This document shows positions 33,496-47,015 of a DNA stretch of 64,000 nucleotides, piece by piece. The notes below the pieces were generated by a model that saw only the letters and a list, made by a program, of their open reading frames with translations, ran no database searches and was not told the DNA's origin. Positions within the stretch are counted from its first letter, which is position 1. Every line of letters starts with the position of its first letter. Source of the stretch: Flectonema sp. DT1601 (lineage: Eukaryota > Euglenozoa > Diplonemea > Diplonemida > Diplonemidae); assembly GCA_964019425.1 (NCBI GenBank), contig OZ025783.1:930001-994000 (forward strand). Direction: 5' to 3'. The position numbers and the translations under genes are program-made.

Positions 33496-34082
33496 TGTTT
33501 TACCCGCCGATACGCCCCTGTAGGAATGGGCGTCTGTCTAGGAGGTGCTGTGAAAGAAGAAAAAATAAATTATTTTCACAGCTGTTTCTTAATTACAGAA
33601 ATACTTCCAGCGGGACATCATAAAAAGATAAGGACTCACTTGAGCAAAAAGAAGTGAGCGAAAAGACTTACCTATGAATCCGTAACTATCTAGGTTAAGA
33701 ACCACAACAGAAAGAAAGGAATTAATTGCACCAGTTCCGCTGTTCGAGAAGCAGTAGGTTTATTTATAGTATACAGGAAAATATATAGCACTACTTAATA
33801 TGACAATCTAAAAATCTAAAATAAATAAACTCACCAGAACAACAGTACATCTAACGATACTTACGGCAGCGTTATTTGTTTGATAATAGTATTTGAAAAA
33901 AGAATTGGTTTAACGAACAACTTTCTTCTTCATACGGAAAGGTTCGTTCAGTTTTAAGAAAAAGGTACAATAAAAGACGTTGTGCTGCTGTTCTTCACGC
34001 ACTAAAAATAAAAGGAGGAAAGAATTACAAGTTCCTCTTGCCCTTCATGGTTCTGGGGACTTGTTGATGTCAATTCGACTGT
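33496..34082. other. intergenic spacer
   Basis: The minus strand carries TTATTTTTTCTTCTTTCACAG at about 33546-33566, the acceptor-like leader of LRRC9. The rest is AT-rich with no credible frame. Confidence 0.5.
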
Positions 34083-37000
34083 TTAATTATGTGATAAATT
34101 ATTCCAAGATAGAAGTCCTTGAGGTTTGTTGTCATATACTTGTTGTTCGTACCAAGGCCAGTCTTGTTTCCAACGAGCAAACTCATCAGGAGGAAGATGT
34201 CTACTGAATCTAATTTTATCAGAAGACAATAATCGAACCCAATCAGATGTTGTGAAACAAGTGTTTGGAAGCTGAGCGGTGCTGAACTCATCGCGACCTT
34301 CTTCAGAGTGAACAATTAAAAGATAATATTTACTCCACCCTCCGAGGTTACGATCAATTCGATCAGTCAAAAACAACGTCCCCAAACCAAACCTACCACT
34401 CCAATCAACTTCATTATTAGAATGGAGAACTGATTGAGAAGCTCTTGGAGAACGAGCAATACTTCCACAAAGATGACAAGTAAATAATTCACTTGTTGTT
34501 GTTGAGTGATGATGTGATATCTTATTCTGATCATCAGTCGGGTTACCTCCCCATCTGATTTTTGAAAAGTCAGGTCCCGACACCACTGGAGCTATTGGTG
34601 GTGGCGGCGCTGGTTGTAGTGGTGCTGGTGGTGGTGTAACATTAGTAGGTCTTAAAGGAGGAGGAGGAGAGCGATACCTTCCTAGTTGTGGTTGTGGTTG
34701 TGGTTGTGAGTCCAACTGCTGTTGTAATCTGCGGGATTCTTCCTCTGCATTTTGTTTTTGCCGCTCAGCTTTTTTTAGTTTTGCTTCCAGTTCAGATATC
34801 TTTCTCTTATTCTCACCTCTGTGAATGCTCTCCGACAACACAGATGTCAGATCGTCTACTTTCTTTGTAGAACAACTACTAGCTTGTGAATAAAGTGTTA
34901 TTAGCTCTTCTTCTTGTCGCTCTACTTGTATATTTGAATGAAGTGAAGCAGTAAGCATTCCCTCCAACTCTTTCTCGAGTATCTGAACTTTTGATTTCAA
35001 GATGCTGATATCCGTCTCAAAACCTCCTCTCTCTTGTAAGAATGTCTCCTCACGGAGTTCGTGACTTTGGATAGTTTCCTAGTAGGATATTATTTGTTTC
35101 AAAACAAACTCATATCTTATTCAAAATAGTGGTTCTGGTTAGGGACCGTCAGTTTCGAATCAGAAACGATGACTAATAAAAGAATAACGAAGTATACATA
35201 CCAACATCTCTAAACGTTCGTATTCCCAGCCAGATTCTCGATCACCAAAGACTCGTTCCATAAGGCGCTCATGCTGTTTTGTTAGTTGATACTTATTAAA
35301 AGAACTGTCTTTGCGCCTCAAGTACAAAATGTAATTTTGGGAGTATAAATGTAATATTATTAAAATTGGGAGTCTACTCAGACAACTAGGAAAATTAAAG
35401 GAAACTGCAACTAAGACAGAATCAAACATTGTCTCTACATGCAAAAATCGGTACCGAGCATGCCAATCAGATGACTTGTAAACTAAATTATGCTCAGGAA
35501 CATGATGAGACTATAAACTTAATAGATGTGATCAAATGAATCCATACGTCAATTAAAACGTGTGGAAGAAGTCCAGCTGATGGATGAAAACATTAGGATA
35601 AAGAACCCAACATGCTTTTTCCGTTAAACGAGTAAATAAGATGTAATAAATACATACATGAATATTGTTCATCATCCTTCGTTCACGCTCGCCAGTTATC
35701 GCTCTACTCATCTCTTCAGACAATAAGAAGTGTTCCTGCTGAAGTATTTGTTTCTCTTCATACGTCGCCTGTTTTAGTTATTTACATGAAATCCAATCCG
35801 TGTCGCGCATAAACTCCTTAACTTAATTGTCATAGATGTTTGTACAAATAAGTAAACAGATAACATACTTTGTGTGATGTTATTGCAGATTGTAGATCAT
35901 TCACAAGGGAAGTATTCTTCTCATTCAGTTGTACTATCTCATCCTTGCTTGCTTTGAGTTGCAGACGGAGGAGCTCATCTTCAGAATCGGAAGACGAGTC
36001 ATTTTCTGTTTGCTGGAGTCGTTTGTTTTCTTCTTCGGACTTTTTGAGTCGCTTTTGTAGCTCAAGATTCTCTTCCTTTAATTTATCGGTTTGTCGATTT
36101 TGTTGTAAAACTTCTTTTTGAAGATTTTCATTGAGTTCGTTGAGGTTCTCCAGCTCTTCTTTTTTATCATCCCTCAGTGGGGACTCCGACCTTCGTATCT
36201 TTTCGGATAGAATAAGATTGCTCTCCTTTAAACGTCGTATCTCTTCGCTCCTACCACTGCTGCTTCTACTGACGGGTAGTGCAGCAGGCTGCTGTTCGGC
36301 TTCCTTAACTCGACCCTCAAGGTAAGCATTACGTCGTCTTAAATCTTCGAAGTCTTCCTCATTTGGTGATGCTGACCTGCTTCGTAAGGTTGCGGCCTCT
36401 TCTTCAGCAGTTTCTATTCTTTTCTCGAGAACTGCATTTCGGTGTTTGAGAATCTTAAGTTCTCGATCGTTAGGAGAGGTGCTACTACTACTATCAGAGT
36501 CGTTGTGAGAGGTTGTTATCAGAGGTCGGACGTCAACCTCTGCGATCTTTCGTATGAGACGAGCATTTTGCATTCGAAGTTTAGAAACCTCATCGTCGGA
36601 TACATCACCTCCTGGTGAAGTTGTTTGTATATCTTCCCATGTGATTGGGTGTTCTGTTCTTTTTGTACCTGCCAGCTGTTGTTTTAACGAACTAGTTTCT
36701 TCTTCCGCATGCTTTGCTCTCCTCTCAGAAGCACCAACAATGTTTGCCATCTCTTCGAGTTGTCTTACTAATAATTGCTGTTGATGAGTTGTGCTAACAT
36801 CTGATTGACTTCTTGACCAAGGCTGTGCTGAGTGGGATGGTTCTCTACTTCTGGCGTACAATGAAGAAGTGTCAGCAATTGATTCTTTTTCTCTTTGATT
36901 TGGATAGTAATTAGTTGCTGATATTTTATTACTTCGCACACCAATTGAGTCTCTGCGTCTACCTGGTGTCGTATGGTCTGAACTGCGTCTTGAATTCTGA

Positions 37001-37710
37001 AGTTCCGTGTCCTTCAATTTCCGTTTTAGGTATTCATCAGGCTCTCCAGAAGTTGACATCACGAACATGACTCGTTCATCGTCTGCGAATTGGGTTCGTT
37101 TTTTCCTTTTCTTTCTAGTTTTTGGAGTGTGTTGCTGACGATTTAAAAATGAACTGTCGGAGTCAGAAGAATGAGTTGTTTCATCACCCTTCAAGATTAC
37201 TTTATAAGTCTGAGGTATTTCCCTCTGAGGTATTAACTTATAATTCGGAACTGAAGACTGAGGGGATGCTACCAAGCTAACGTAGTTACTCTGCGGAGCA
37301 TTCTTTGATATTTTTGGTGAACTTCGAGTGCTACCCTGCAGGTCATGAGCTTGTTGATTACGATCAGTGTATGCTTGGTGAGCTTTATCTTTCTTTGCCT
37401 TTGGAGTAGTTAGGACAGATAAGACTTGTCTTTGTAACTCTTCAACTGTAGTTCCTGGTAGTGGTGTACCATCAGTTTCCTCCCAACTAATACTTGTGGG
37501 TAATAAACTTTTTCCGTGTTCTGATTTCACTACTGTACTCCCTCCTTGTTCAACTCTCCATCTTCCCTTCTGATGAAATAACCTTTTATCACCACATCCC
37601 CACATGGGTCGTAAATTATGACTTTCAAGCATCAGATCGTAACGTCCATCTATTTCGCTCCATTCTGAACTGCGGACGTCTAGCTTTACCGGAATGCTGG
37701 ATGATTGCAT
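34083..37710 (-). CDS. 1006-residue coiled-coil protein with conserved C-terminal module
   Basis: Four exons (37710-35869, 35768-35658, 35273-35202 and 35078-34083) join in phase 0 through GTATGT introns. The N-terminal 90 residues (IDGRYDLMLESHNLRPMWGCG) look like a compact beta-rich unit; low-complexity Ser/Arg follows, then an extended coiled coil from about 310 to 790, a Pro/Gln-rich linker, and a C-terminal globular region with FTCHLCGSIA, GRFGLGTLFLTDRID and WKQDWPWYEQQVYDN. I do not recognise the family. Centrosome or axoneme scaffolding is plausible from composition and neighbours. A TTATTTTCCAG lies 20 bases before the ATG; an earlier out-of-frame ATG within that leader opens a 10-codon uORF, so the start could be different. 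Confidence 0.75.
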
Positions 37711-39648
37711 GTGAACATTGCCTGGAAAATAATTGTTTTATAAAGTAATTTACTGCGCTCATAGATTCTGAAGAACAGCTTTCGTCGCTGTTTTGTATTT
37801 CACAAACTTCTTTCTGTTTATATTTTCTTCCTATCGATCCTTCCTATCGATTCACTCGCAGGGTTGAAGGAAATGGAAGGACAAGAAGGATAAATTGTAT
37901 TACGAAAATATTTTCTTTTTTTTAATAGTTCTTATCGAAAACAAAACCTCGATTCCGAGGCAAAGAAACAACCGATTCGACTTTTTTTCGAAAACAAGAT
38001 AATATAGACAGAGATAACTGATCCCAAAGTGGTGTTGCTGCCAGCTGTTCATCGAAATGGAGCAATTGGTAAGCTTCGATGGCCGCAACAGGAGATGCAA
38101 TCCGGGATAGAGGTCTACATTGGACGAAAGCGAGAAGAGAAAAGCTATTCACTGACTCAACAAAAACGACTCGTCAATCTCTCTGCTCTCAATAATATAT
38201 ATTTTTTGACCAACAATTGGATTGTAACACAGATTGCCGCATTCTACAGAAAGGAATTCGGCCACATGAAACCTCAAGTCGGCAAAAATATTATTTTAAA
38301 AAAAATGAAACAAAAGTAGTCGAATTCTCATAGAGGGATGGTATACAATGGCAGTAAATAGTAATAAGCTATTTACCACCTTTCAAAAGACACAAAACAG
38401 AAAAAAAAAAGGAGAGAAAAAAGAAATGTGTGTGTGGTTTACCTACGCTCAACACCTCGATATTATTTCATCAGAAGTGGTGAGGAAATATTTGTTTGTT
38501 TTTTAGTTGCTTAAGATGTCTGTCTTGAAAAAAAAGCTCAACGCACATTTATGAGGCTTTCTAACAGTAAAAGACTATGAAGCAAACAAGAAAATAAAAA
38601 AATAAGAAAACGATAAAAAATAATAATAAAAAGCAATTAAAACTCTTGGGAAGTGTACCGTGAAACCTCGACGTCCGACCGCACGTTTCTTTTTATTTTT
38701 TTATTTCGAATTGGCAAGTGCTTATCGGCGGAGGTGTCACTTTTTCTTTTCTTTTTTTTTTTTTTTTTCATAAATCTCAGTAAGACGCATAAGTTAGAAT
38801 ATGAGTTTGTTAGATTATTTTGAGGGTGAGCAAAATGGACAAGGTCAAGAAGTTTTGAAAGAAGGAAAAAAAAAATAACCCAAAATGAATGAAAGAATAA
38901 CGAAACCTCATAATTGGACTCGCATTAAAAAAACAATTACTTCCGAGTTGAATTTCATAAGTCGTTTCCCTCTGTACAATTTAAGTTGCCGCCGCGTCTA
39001 TTTAGAAAAACAAAAATGACGCCGTACTGTGAGAAGGAAACTCGCAAAGCCCGCATCTGAAATTCCGGATTCTGTCAGCTGGGTTGCTCGTGTCGCTGAT
39101 CGAAAAAATGGATTTCATTGAACTTTCAATTTTCGAATGAGATGCCAAAAGAGGTTCAGGAAACGATATTAAAATCAAAGCCATTCCAACACACTGTCTT
39201 TTGTCAATAAAATAATGACAAAGTCGTGCTGTAATATTTTAACCCCGTTTTTTATCAATCTGGTTTTTTTACGAGGAGGGAAAATATCCCCCGTAGTAAG
39301 AAAGATAAAACGGATTACCTTTTTTTATTTTTATTATTTATTATTTATTTTTTTTTTTTGCACAAGTGTTAGTTGAAATCAATCAAATGGGGTAAGAAAA
39401 AGGGGAATATAATAATATAAATAATTGAGGAAAACAAAAAACAAGAAAAAAAGAAAAGCATTCTTTTTTTTTTTTCCCATTAAAAAAACTGAAACCAGCA
39501 AAGCACCATTTCCCTCCCATAATCAAATATTTAATAGGATTTTAAAATGGGTTATGAATGCAACATATTTGCTGCTAAAAAATATAATTTACGATGGTTG
39601 AGGCGATTCAACGAGAACCGCCATATTATATTAATAATTATATCACCG
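37711..39648. other. intergenic spacer, about 1.9 kb
   Basis: Mostly homopolymer and AT-rich. At 37900-38100 a 50-codon minus-strand frame (MNSWQQHHFGISYLC) follows a T-rich tract and AATGTAG; it has no family features, and I leave it as an unsupported candidate. A short CCTCG/CGAGG stem-loop sits near 37947-37960. Confidence 0.4.
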
Positions 39649-39909
39649 TCAGGGTAAGTACAGCGCTCCCAGCCGTAGCCATTGCTCAGATTTTCTCATC
39701 GCTAATTCCGTATGGCTTTGAGATAAGGATAAAGAATTACTACTCTCTTTTCGTTTATCCGGTGGTGGTTCTTCACCGAGCTTCTTCTTCAAAGCAGCCT
39801 TAATCTTCTGAATGAAAGTTTTCTTCTTTATCTTCTTCTCAATTGGGAATGGGTAGTACTGTAGCAATGCAAGGGTACCTCTTGGGACAGGACGCTTCTC
39901 ACCGCACAT
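39649..39909 (-). CDS. hypothetical 86-residue basic protein
   Basis: A single frame with an ATG at 39909 in an AAACAATG context like other starts here, ending in TGA. The first 55 residues are very basic (IEKKIKKKTFIQKIKAALKKKLGEE) and the remainder is Ser-rich (SSNSLSLSQSHTE). No family is recognised. Two pyrimidine-tract acceptors lie upstream (TTTCCTTTACGACAG and CATCTTCTACAG), which is the pattern seen at confident genes and is my main reason for listing it. A plus-strand frame overlapping its 3' end has a donor-like GGGTAAGT and is the alternative. Confidence 0.42.
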   Translation of the reverse strand: MCGEKRPVPRGTLALLQYYPFPIEKKIKKKTFIQKIKAALKKKLGEEPPPDKRKESSNSLSLSQSHTELAMRKSEQWLRLGALYLP

Positions 39910-40537
39910 TGTTTTATAGGTTTTTAGGTTTTACACAGAGAGTGCTGTAGAAGATGCAAATTAAAAACTGTCGTAAAGGAAAAAGAAAACACAACAAGCC
40001 CAACATTTTTATTCCGAGAACTGAGAATCCTATGGAAAAAAAGAAATAGTCACACCCACAGTAGAACCGAAAGAAAAAAAAAGAAGAAAAAAAAACAAGA
40101 ACAAAGCAAACAAGTCACTAGTACGCCTAAATCCTTTGTATTTTTTTTTTTCGAGCAAACCTTTTCTAACGTTGCTCTTAGTCTATCGAAATCTACTAAC
40201 TTGGCAATAATAGTATTTCCCAACAACTTTGAATATTCTACCCCACAATAATAACAGTAAACCCGGTCATGATAGGAACAACAGGTGTTTTCGCAAAGAG
40301 AATCATCAACGAGGTGAGAACTCTTATTTTTGTGACAAGAAAAAAATATATACTTCTAGCAGGGGGTGGTAAGGGGAAATACAAAACAGAAAGAATAAGT
40401 AAGGATTCCTCACGCTTTCTTAAGCTTGGAATACAACAAAAAAAAAAAAGAAAAAAGAACAAAGAACGAAGTAAAATGAATTTATTATCACGCAAAAGCT
40501 GTGCTGCGCATTCACGCACATCTGTTTGTTAAGTTTA
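39910..40537. other. intergenic spacer
   Basis: The minus strand carries T-rich tracts ending in GACAG and TACAG at about 39950-39990. Several A-runs occur on the plus strand. No gene seen. Confidence 0.45.
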
Positions 40538-43312
40538 TCAGCGTGAGCTTTTTTGTTTTAATAATCCAGTTACATGTGCCGGTGGTGCAGGCGCTGTTCC
40601 TATCTGTTTGTTGAGAAATTAACAACAATTTTTTTTTTTTTTTTGATCTTTAAATAATAGAATAAAGAAATATTTCATACCAATTCATGTTTACGAAATA
40701 TCTCATTAGCCTGCTCCCTGAGTTCAGATGCCGAGAAGCGAGGAGTAGTTGAATATTGATTAACAGTTGGAGGTGGTGATCGACCTCGCACGCTAGCAGG
40801 AGGAGGTGATTTTGATGCAACTAAATACGACGGTACCTTTGACTTGACATATACTTTGGCAGTGTACTTGGCTCCATTGCCAGGCTGTTTTTTGTTACTT
40901 AAAAAGGCTGCTCTTTGATTTGTTCAGATACTTTGTTTATAAAAATAGCATACCATTATGTCACTTTCCGCTGGTTCAACCTCGACCTCGTAGAGAGTCT
41001 CGTCTCTAATTAATTTCATGTATACAGCTTGATCTGGAGGATGTTGTTGTAATACAGCTTTTAGACTTTCTTGACTTGTAATTTCTGTTCCCTCAACCTC
41101 AATTATCAAGTCTCCCTGTTGAAGACCTGCAGCTAGAGAAGGTCCTCTGACTTCAACGATTCGCAGCCCTCCATGTCCTCCAAGTTCAGACTGTTGGTTG
41201 GTAGTTTAATTTCGAAGTTGATGCCACAAAAAAAACTAAAAACGAATGTTCACAAAATGTACATACTCTAAGAGCTCCCAGTTCGAGTCCCAAGAAAGGA
41301 TATTTCTTGGTGTCTGATATTTCCTGGAGCCGCTTTTTTCTTCTTTTCGCAGGCGTTCGGGTTTGTTTTCCGTTAGCTTCTTTCTTAAGTTTGCTGAGGG
41401 CTTCTTCGTGAGAGCGTTTTTGTAATTCCTGCTGCATGAGGTAGTTTTGGTGTTGGAGGTCAATTCTTTCTTGAAGTTCTTCAACCTTGTGAGTTCCTTC
41501 TGTTTCCTTTTGTTGAAGAGTTGTTATAAGACTACTGAGATCAGCAACAAGGTGACCTGAGTCGGTGTTGTCTTCCAGTTGGCGGATTCTCTCATGAAGT
41601 TCTTCGTTGATTTGACGAAGCTCGTTAATGTCTTCCTTGGATGCCAGTTCTTCATACGCGTCTTGTAGTTCAATTTCTCTATCATCAAGGACTCGTTGGA
41701 GCTCTTCAAGTCTTTCAGAGAGTGCCATGTCCCTTCCTTCACCGTCTTGCATTAGTACGTTTTCTAACTCTTCAACTTGTCGTTGTTTTTCATCATTTTG
41801 TTTTAATAATTCGTTTACTTCATCTTCTCGTTGTATTATTGTATTCATAAGTTCTTGAACTCGTTCAGTGTCGTTTTCGTTATCTGTGTAGTCAGTTTGA
41901 ACAATTTTGTTGTCCATTCGCACAGACGGTTTCGAGGTTTCTAAACCATCATTTGCCATCGTCAAATCTTTAATTTCACTATGGAGTTGTTTATTCCTCT
42001 CACGTAACTCTGTCATCTCATCGAGGAGTTCTTCGAGGTGGTCCTGGTCAGTTTCGTTCCTATCGATAAGTTTATTTTCGTTGTTGTGATAATCTGATAA
42101 TTGATTCTCTAATTCAGTAATCTTCGCAGACTGTTCACTAATTGTTTGATTCTTACCATGAATAAGTTCTGACATCTTTTCATTATCGTCTTGCTCCTCA
42201 AGAAGAAGTTTATTACTGTAGTTTTCCTTCTGAGATTCCAATCTTTTTAAATCCTCTCGGAGACGAGCATTCTCAGCTTCCAGAAGGGCACTCGGTGAAG
42301 CGCTTCCTCTGTTTATAAATGGACTGATGTTTGTTACTAAATATTTTGTTATTACTGAAAGGCGATCGATCTCACCTTCGGGTCCGTTGCGAACATCACC
42401 AAATCGAAGATCAGTTGTTGTTGAATTGTCATTCATTGATATTACTGTTGCTCTTAAGTTATCAACAACAATAGACAACTCCTCACTTGGTAGGTTTTCC
42501 CTTGCCATCGTCGCAAGTCGATTCGCTCGTTCACTTTCTTCGGTTAGCAGCTGCGTCATACCAACGTCTTCGAAATCACCCACACTCACTAATGAGCCAG
42601 GTTCGAATTCCCTCGAGTAACACATCTCAAGTTTGTCAAGTGCTAGTCGCATGTTATTCAAAACTGAAAGCTGTTTTCGAGAACTTTGATCATCTCTTCT
42701 TTGTGATGGTTTCCATTCCTCTGATTTCTTAGAGAGATAAACTCTTGTATTATCACCCTCATCATGATTAAGAGAGAGGAGATCACCAAGTAAACCTTTT
42801 GTATCTTGAATGTTACGAGAGAGTCGTTCGAGTTCAGAGCGAGCGTGGCCGCCTCCAGAATCTCGACGTTCGCTGTAGCCGGTGCGAACGCTTTCCCCTC
42901 TCGTAACTTCGGTATTTTCATTTCTTCCCGGAGGCAACCAGCCACGTCTTTCGTATCTCGATACACTACTGGTGGCACTGCGTTGGTCTAAGTCATTATC
43001 ACTTCTTGTGTCAGCTGATCTCATGTTGTACTCTCTGTCGCGATCACGGTGGATACTTTCCCCTCTGTAACTATCACCATCTCTGTAGTCTTGATCTCTT
43101 CGATAACTTTGCTCACGGTCTCGGTCTCTTACGCTCAGCCTTCTGCTGGAAGATGTTTCGTAATCTCTCCGACTCTCTACGTCAGCATCTCTTTCACTTC
43201 TGGAATCACCACCTCGGTAGTCAGAGCGGTGATCTGATCGATAATCTGATCTGTAGTCGTCACTTCGGTAATTTGAATATTCTCGTCCTCTGTCTCTACT
43301 CCTGCTACTCAT
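40538..43312 (-). CDS. coiled-coil protein with C-terminal PDZ domain
   Basis: Four exons (43312-41267, 41190-40954, 40884-40681 and 40603-40538), all joined in phase 0, give about 850 residues. An Arg/Asp/Ser/Tyr-rich N-terminus (YRSDYRSDHRSDYRG repeats) precedes a helical region (155-320), a long coiled coil (345-640), a basic nuclear-localisation-like stretch (TPAKRRKKR), and a PDZ domain spanning the exon 1/2 junction: FLGLELGALR then GLRIVEVRGPSLAAGLQQGDLIIEVEG. The tail is Pro-rich. Likely a scaffold linking a filamentous structure to a PDZ ligand; not assigned to a family. The start lies six bases after TTATCCCAACAG. The PDZ is invisible unless the first intron is removed. Confidence 0.8.
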
Positions 43313-43765
43313 TAGGTCCTGTTGGGATAATTGAAATTAATAAAAACTTCTAAAATACATCAAACTGACAGAGCTACTCCCTCACAATAATTATGTCTGC
43401 CTGTAAAGTATAAATGATATGTTCTGGTGTTGTCAGGTAAGGAGGAATGGAAATGCCGCCTGAGTTTTATGTAGTGTTTTTCCCTTCAACCACTGATGGG
43501 TTTTGGTAGGGATCAGTTAGACATGTAATGAGTAATGACGTACAGTAATAACGTACGACTTACTCACTGGAAGTAAACTGATGACTGGCGGTGTGCTGAT
43601 TTTTTTTTTTTGGAATCAAAGATACTTAAATCAACATTGCTGATTACAAGACTGTTGCATCGGTCGTAACTGACTGCTGATGGTAGTGCGCGCACGCACA
43701 GCTCTTTCGCACCTAACTTAACACTCTGTGACTTCTTTAATTTTATTTTATCTGATGTACATTGT
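43313..43765. other. intergenic spacer
   Basis: This is the 3' flank of the eL42 gene and the leader of the coiled-coil/PDZ gene. Nothing else was recognised. Confidence 0.5.
43319..43345 (-). promoter_or_regulatory. T-rich tract plus ACAG before the coiled-coil/PDZ gene
   Basis: The minus strand reads TTTTTATTAATTTCAATTAT then CCCAACAG, and the next ATG, six bases on, starts the protein. Confidence 0.5.
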
Positions 43766-44172
43766 TTACCAGGTAGGGTCCTTGCTCTTCTTACGTCCCT
43801 GGTCGGCCAACTCAAAGTGTTTACATCTTTTGATAGACGATAACTTAACTCTCTTACACTTGGTACATTGCAACTTGAGGGAGATCTTCTTAGTAGTCTT
43901 CGCCTTCTTGTGGAAGACTGGCTTGGTCTGTCCTCCGAATCCCTTCTGCTTGGCGTCGTAACGACGCTTTCCCTGAGCGCAGAGACGAGACTTACCAGAC
44001 TTGTACTGTACAACCTGTTTTATTTTTATTTATTTTTTAGTTTTGGTTTTATTGATGTCAACTTGGAATTATCTATAAAAAAGAAATTAATAAAGAAACA
44101 CACCTTGTGGTTGACGTAAGTCAGGCAGTTTCCTGCACAGTACGACTTCTTCGACTTTGGATAATTAACCAT
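43766..44172 (-). CDS. RPL36A: ribosomal protein eL42 (L36a/L44)
   Basis: Two exons (44172-44104 and 44014-43766) encode 105 residues, near the 106 of the human protein. [14 protein letters not shown] is followed after splicing by [37 protein letters not shown] and QCTKCKR, then RCKHFEL, all hallmark segments of this 60S protein. It sits near the ribosomal E site; zinc-type cysteines are present. The intron begins GTGTGT and ends AAAACAG, phase 0. A CTCTTTCTAG acceptor-like site lies about 16 bases before the start. In some eukaryotes the residue following GGQTK is Pro or Gln and sets cycloheximide sensitivity; here it is Pro. Confidence 0.96.
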
Positions 44173-45186
44173 TTTCTTCTGATAAGATCCTAGAAAGAGA
44201 TTTGGAACAAATAAATAAGAGTTAAGATACATAACGGAGAGTTAAACCACTGCTGTAGAATGGAAGAAGAAGTTATCAATTTTCTATAACGTCAGTCTGC
44301 TTTCTGTAGTTAACGCACGGGTAATAAACATCGTAAGAGATGTCTGGATTTTGCTCCAAAAAAGTTAAGTTGTTGTTTTTTTTTTTTTTTCTGTCGAATT
44401 TATTTTTTTCTCTTTTTTTTTCTGTTGTTATTTTCTGTTTGCTTTTTTTTTTTTTTTTTTTTAAATGTTTTTTTTTTTATTCCTCAGGTCACACCCTCCC
44501 AAAGAAATGCAAAGATGTCTTGGTCAACGGTCGAACGGCGTATCTATAAGAAAGGGCAATTGCTGACACTTGCGAAGCGTACAGTTTCTCACTTCCGGTT
44601 GATTATCACAACATCTATCAGACCTGGAAATGCCATTAACTTCTTACTAGGAGAGCTCCGCGGGTCGGAAGCAACGCTCGCGACGTTGCGCGTTTTTTTT
44701 TTTTTTTTTTTTTGGTTTTTTTTCGTGAGTCTTATGCTTTGCAGAGGGAGGGTAGTACCTGAGAATTTATGGTTTTTCTTTTATCGTTTCTTCCTTTTTT
44801 ATTAAAAAAAAGGAATTTTTTTTTGTTCGTGAAAAAGCCTTAAGCAGGTGAAGCAAGGTTGTGCCCACAATCCTCAACGCTTAGAATAATAAGCATGAGC
44901 ATCATAAAATTGGCGATCCCACACACGTTCCCAGATGTGGAATAAAATCTGTCTTTCTGCAAGTCCATTTGGAAGGACAACAGTTAACAGAGTTATAAAC
45001 TACAACACGCGACTATAAGGCTATAAATAAAAACTGGTTGGTAAGTCCCTTCCAGGTGTGTTAAAAGGAAGCGTTGGAGCGAAAAATGCGGCTGCCACGC
45101 CTGCACGGCAACTAGAATATTAGTACTGGCAGTTGTTTTATAGAATTTCCCGACATAACTATCGTCGAGAGCTTGAGAGGAGGCGA
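44173..45186. other. intergenic spacer with a GC-rich island
   Basis: It is dominated by long T-runs on the plus strand. The exception is 44488-44692, described separately. No confident gene. Confidence 0.5.
44488..44713 (+). other. GC-rich island ending in hairpin and T21, candidate structured RNA or plus-strand exon
   Basis: About 205 bases with much higher GC than the flanks follow a TTTTATTCCTCAG acceptor-like sequence. The 3' end has a perfect six-base stem (GCAACG at 44671-44676, CGTTGC at 44684-44689) with the loop CTCGCGA, then T21 from 44693. Hairpin plus T-run is how a Pol III transcript might end. The same stretch is open for about 60 codons (MSWSTVERRIYKKGQLL). Neither reading matches a family I know. 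Confidence 0.3.
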
Positions 45187-46223
<1,037 letters not shown>

Positions 46224-46322
46224 TTATAGTTACTTTGTAATAATATTATTTATGTTAAAATCAATATAGTCTGCTAATCATCTACAATTGAAGAAACATT
46301 TAAGTTGTGAACTGAGTTGACC

Positions 46323-46706
46323 TCACCTGTTGGAAGACTTTTTGTCATTTTGTTCAGCAAAACGAACTCTTCTCGACACCCACGCATACATCCCGACATT
46401 ATTAGCTCCTCTAACGACTTGTTTATAACGAGCCTCCGCCTCTCGTCTGGTCATCGGAGGAAGTGATTGTTTTTGCTGAGTACTCTTTGTGGTCGCTGTT
46501 ATCACCCATCCGGTGTTGTTTTCGCCTTCTAAATCAACGACTTCTCCAAATGACAATGAGCTTTTATTAATGTCATTAGCGGTAGTCACAGATGTTCTCT
46601 CTCCACTGCTTCCAATAATATTTACGAGCGGATTGTTATTTCCGTCAAACCCAACCACCTTCGCCTTCTTCACAACGCTGCGTAATTGCACTCTCAGCCG
46701 CAGCAT
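46323..46706 (-). CDS. hypothetical 127-residue protein, possibly mitochondrial
   Basis: A single exon with an ATG at 46706. The N-terminus MLRLRVQLRSVVKKAK is amphipathic and basic like a mitochondrial presequence. The centre (VVDLEGENNTGWVITATTK) is beta-like and the C-terminus is basic helical (TRREAEARYKQVVRGA and WVSRRVRFAEQ). I do not recognise it; a mitochondrial ribosomal or assembly protein is a guess. A poly-T tract and GTGTGTAG precede the start by about 40 bases. It lies 111 bases from the THI4 start on the same strand. Confidence 0.55.
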   Translation of the reverse strand: MLRLRVQLRSVVKKAKVVGFDGNNNPLVNIIGSSGERTSVTTANDINKSSLSFGEVVDLEGENNTGWVITATTKSTQQKQSLPPMTRREAEARYKQVVRGANNVGMYAWVSRRVRFAEQNDKKSSNR

Positions 46707-47015
46707 ATCGTAAAATCCTGCGAGTAGTAGTTGCTGGGTACTAACTACACACTTTGTTTAAAAAAAAAAAAAAGAAAAAAAGCTACAGATATTAAATGCT
46801 CCCTTTAAGGTGTCTTCTGTAACAAACGAAAGGGAGTATAAATACAGAAGACCGTTAACAAATTTCCAACTGATACGTAATAGTAATAAAAATGATTAGT
46901 CCACACGTTAATAGGATAGCTATTTGGGTCTACGAATCGACTACATGAAATCGGTGGTAAATAAAACACTTTTTTTTTTTGTTTCCCTTCTACTGCTACG
47001 CTAGGAGGTATTTGT
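46707..47015. other. short intergenic spacer
   Basis: The minus strand contains the T-rich tract of the 46323-46706 gene. The stop of the Lys/Arg-rich gene lies at 47016. Nothing else noted. Confidence 0.5.

Noticed and set aside
38029-38319. Plus-strand 96-codon frame
   Set aside because: No ATG-led context typical of this genome, no family features, and the only apparent acceptor signals lie on the other strand.
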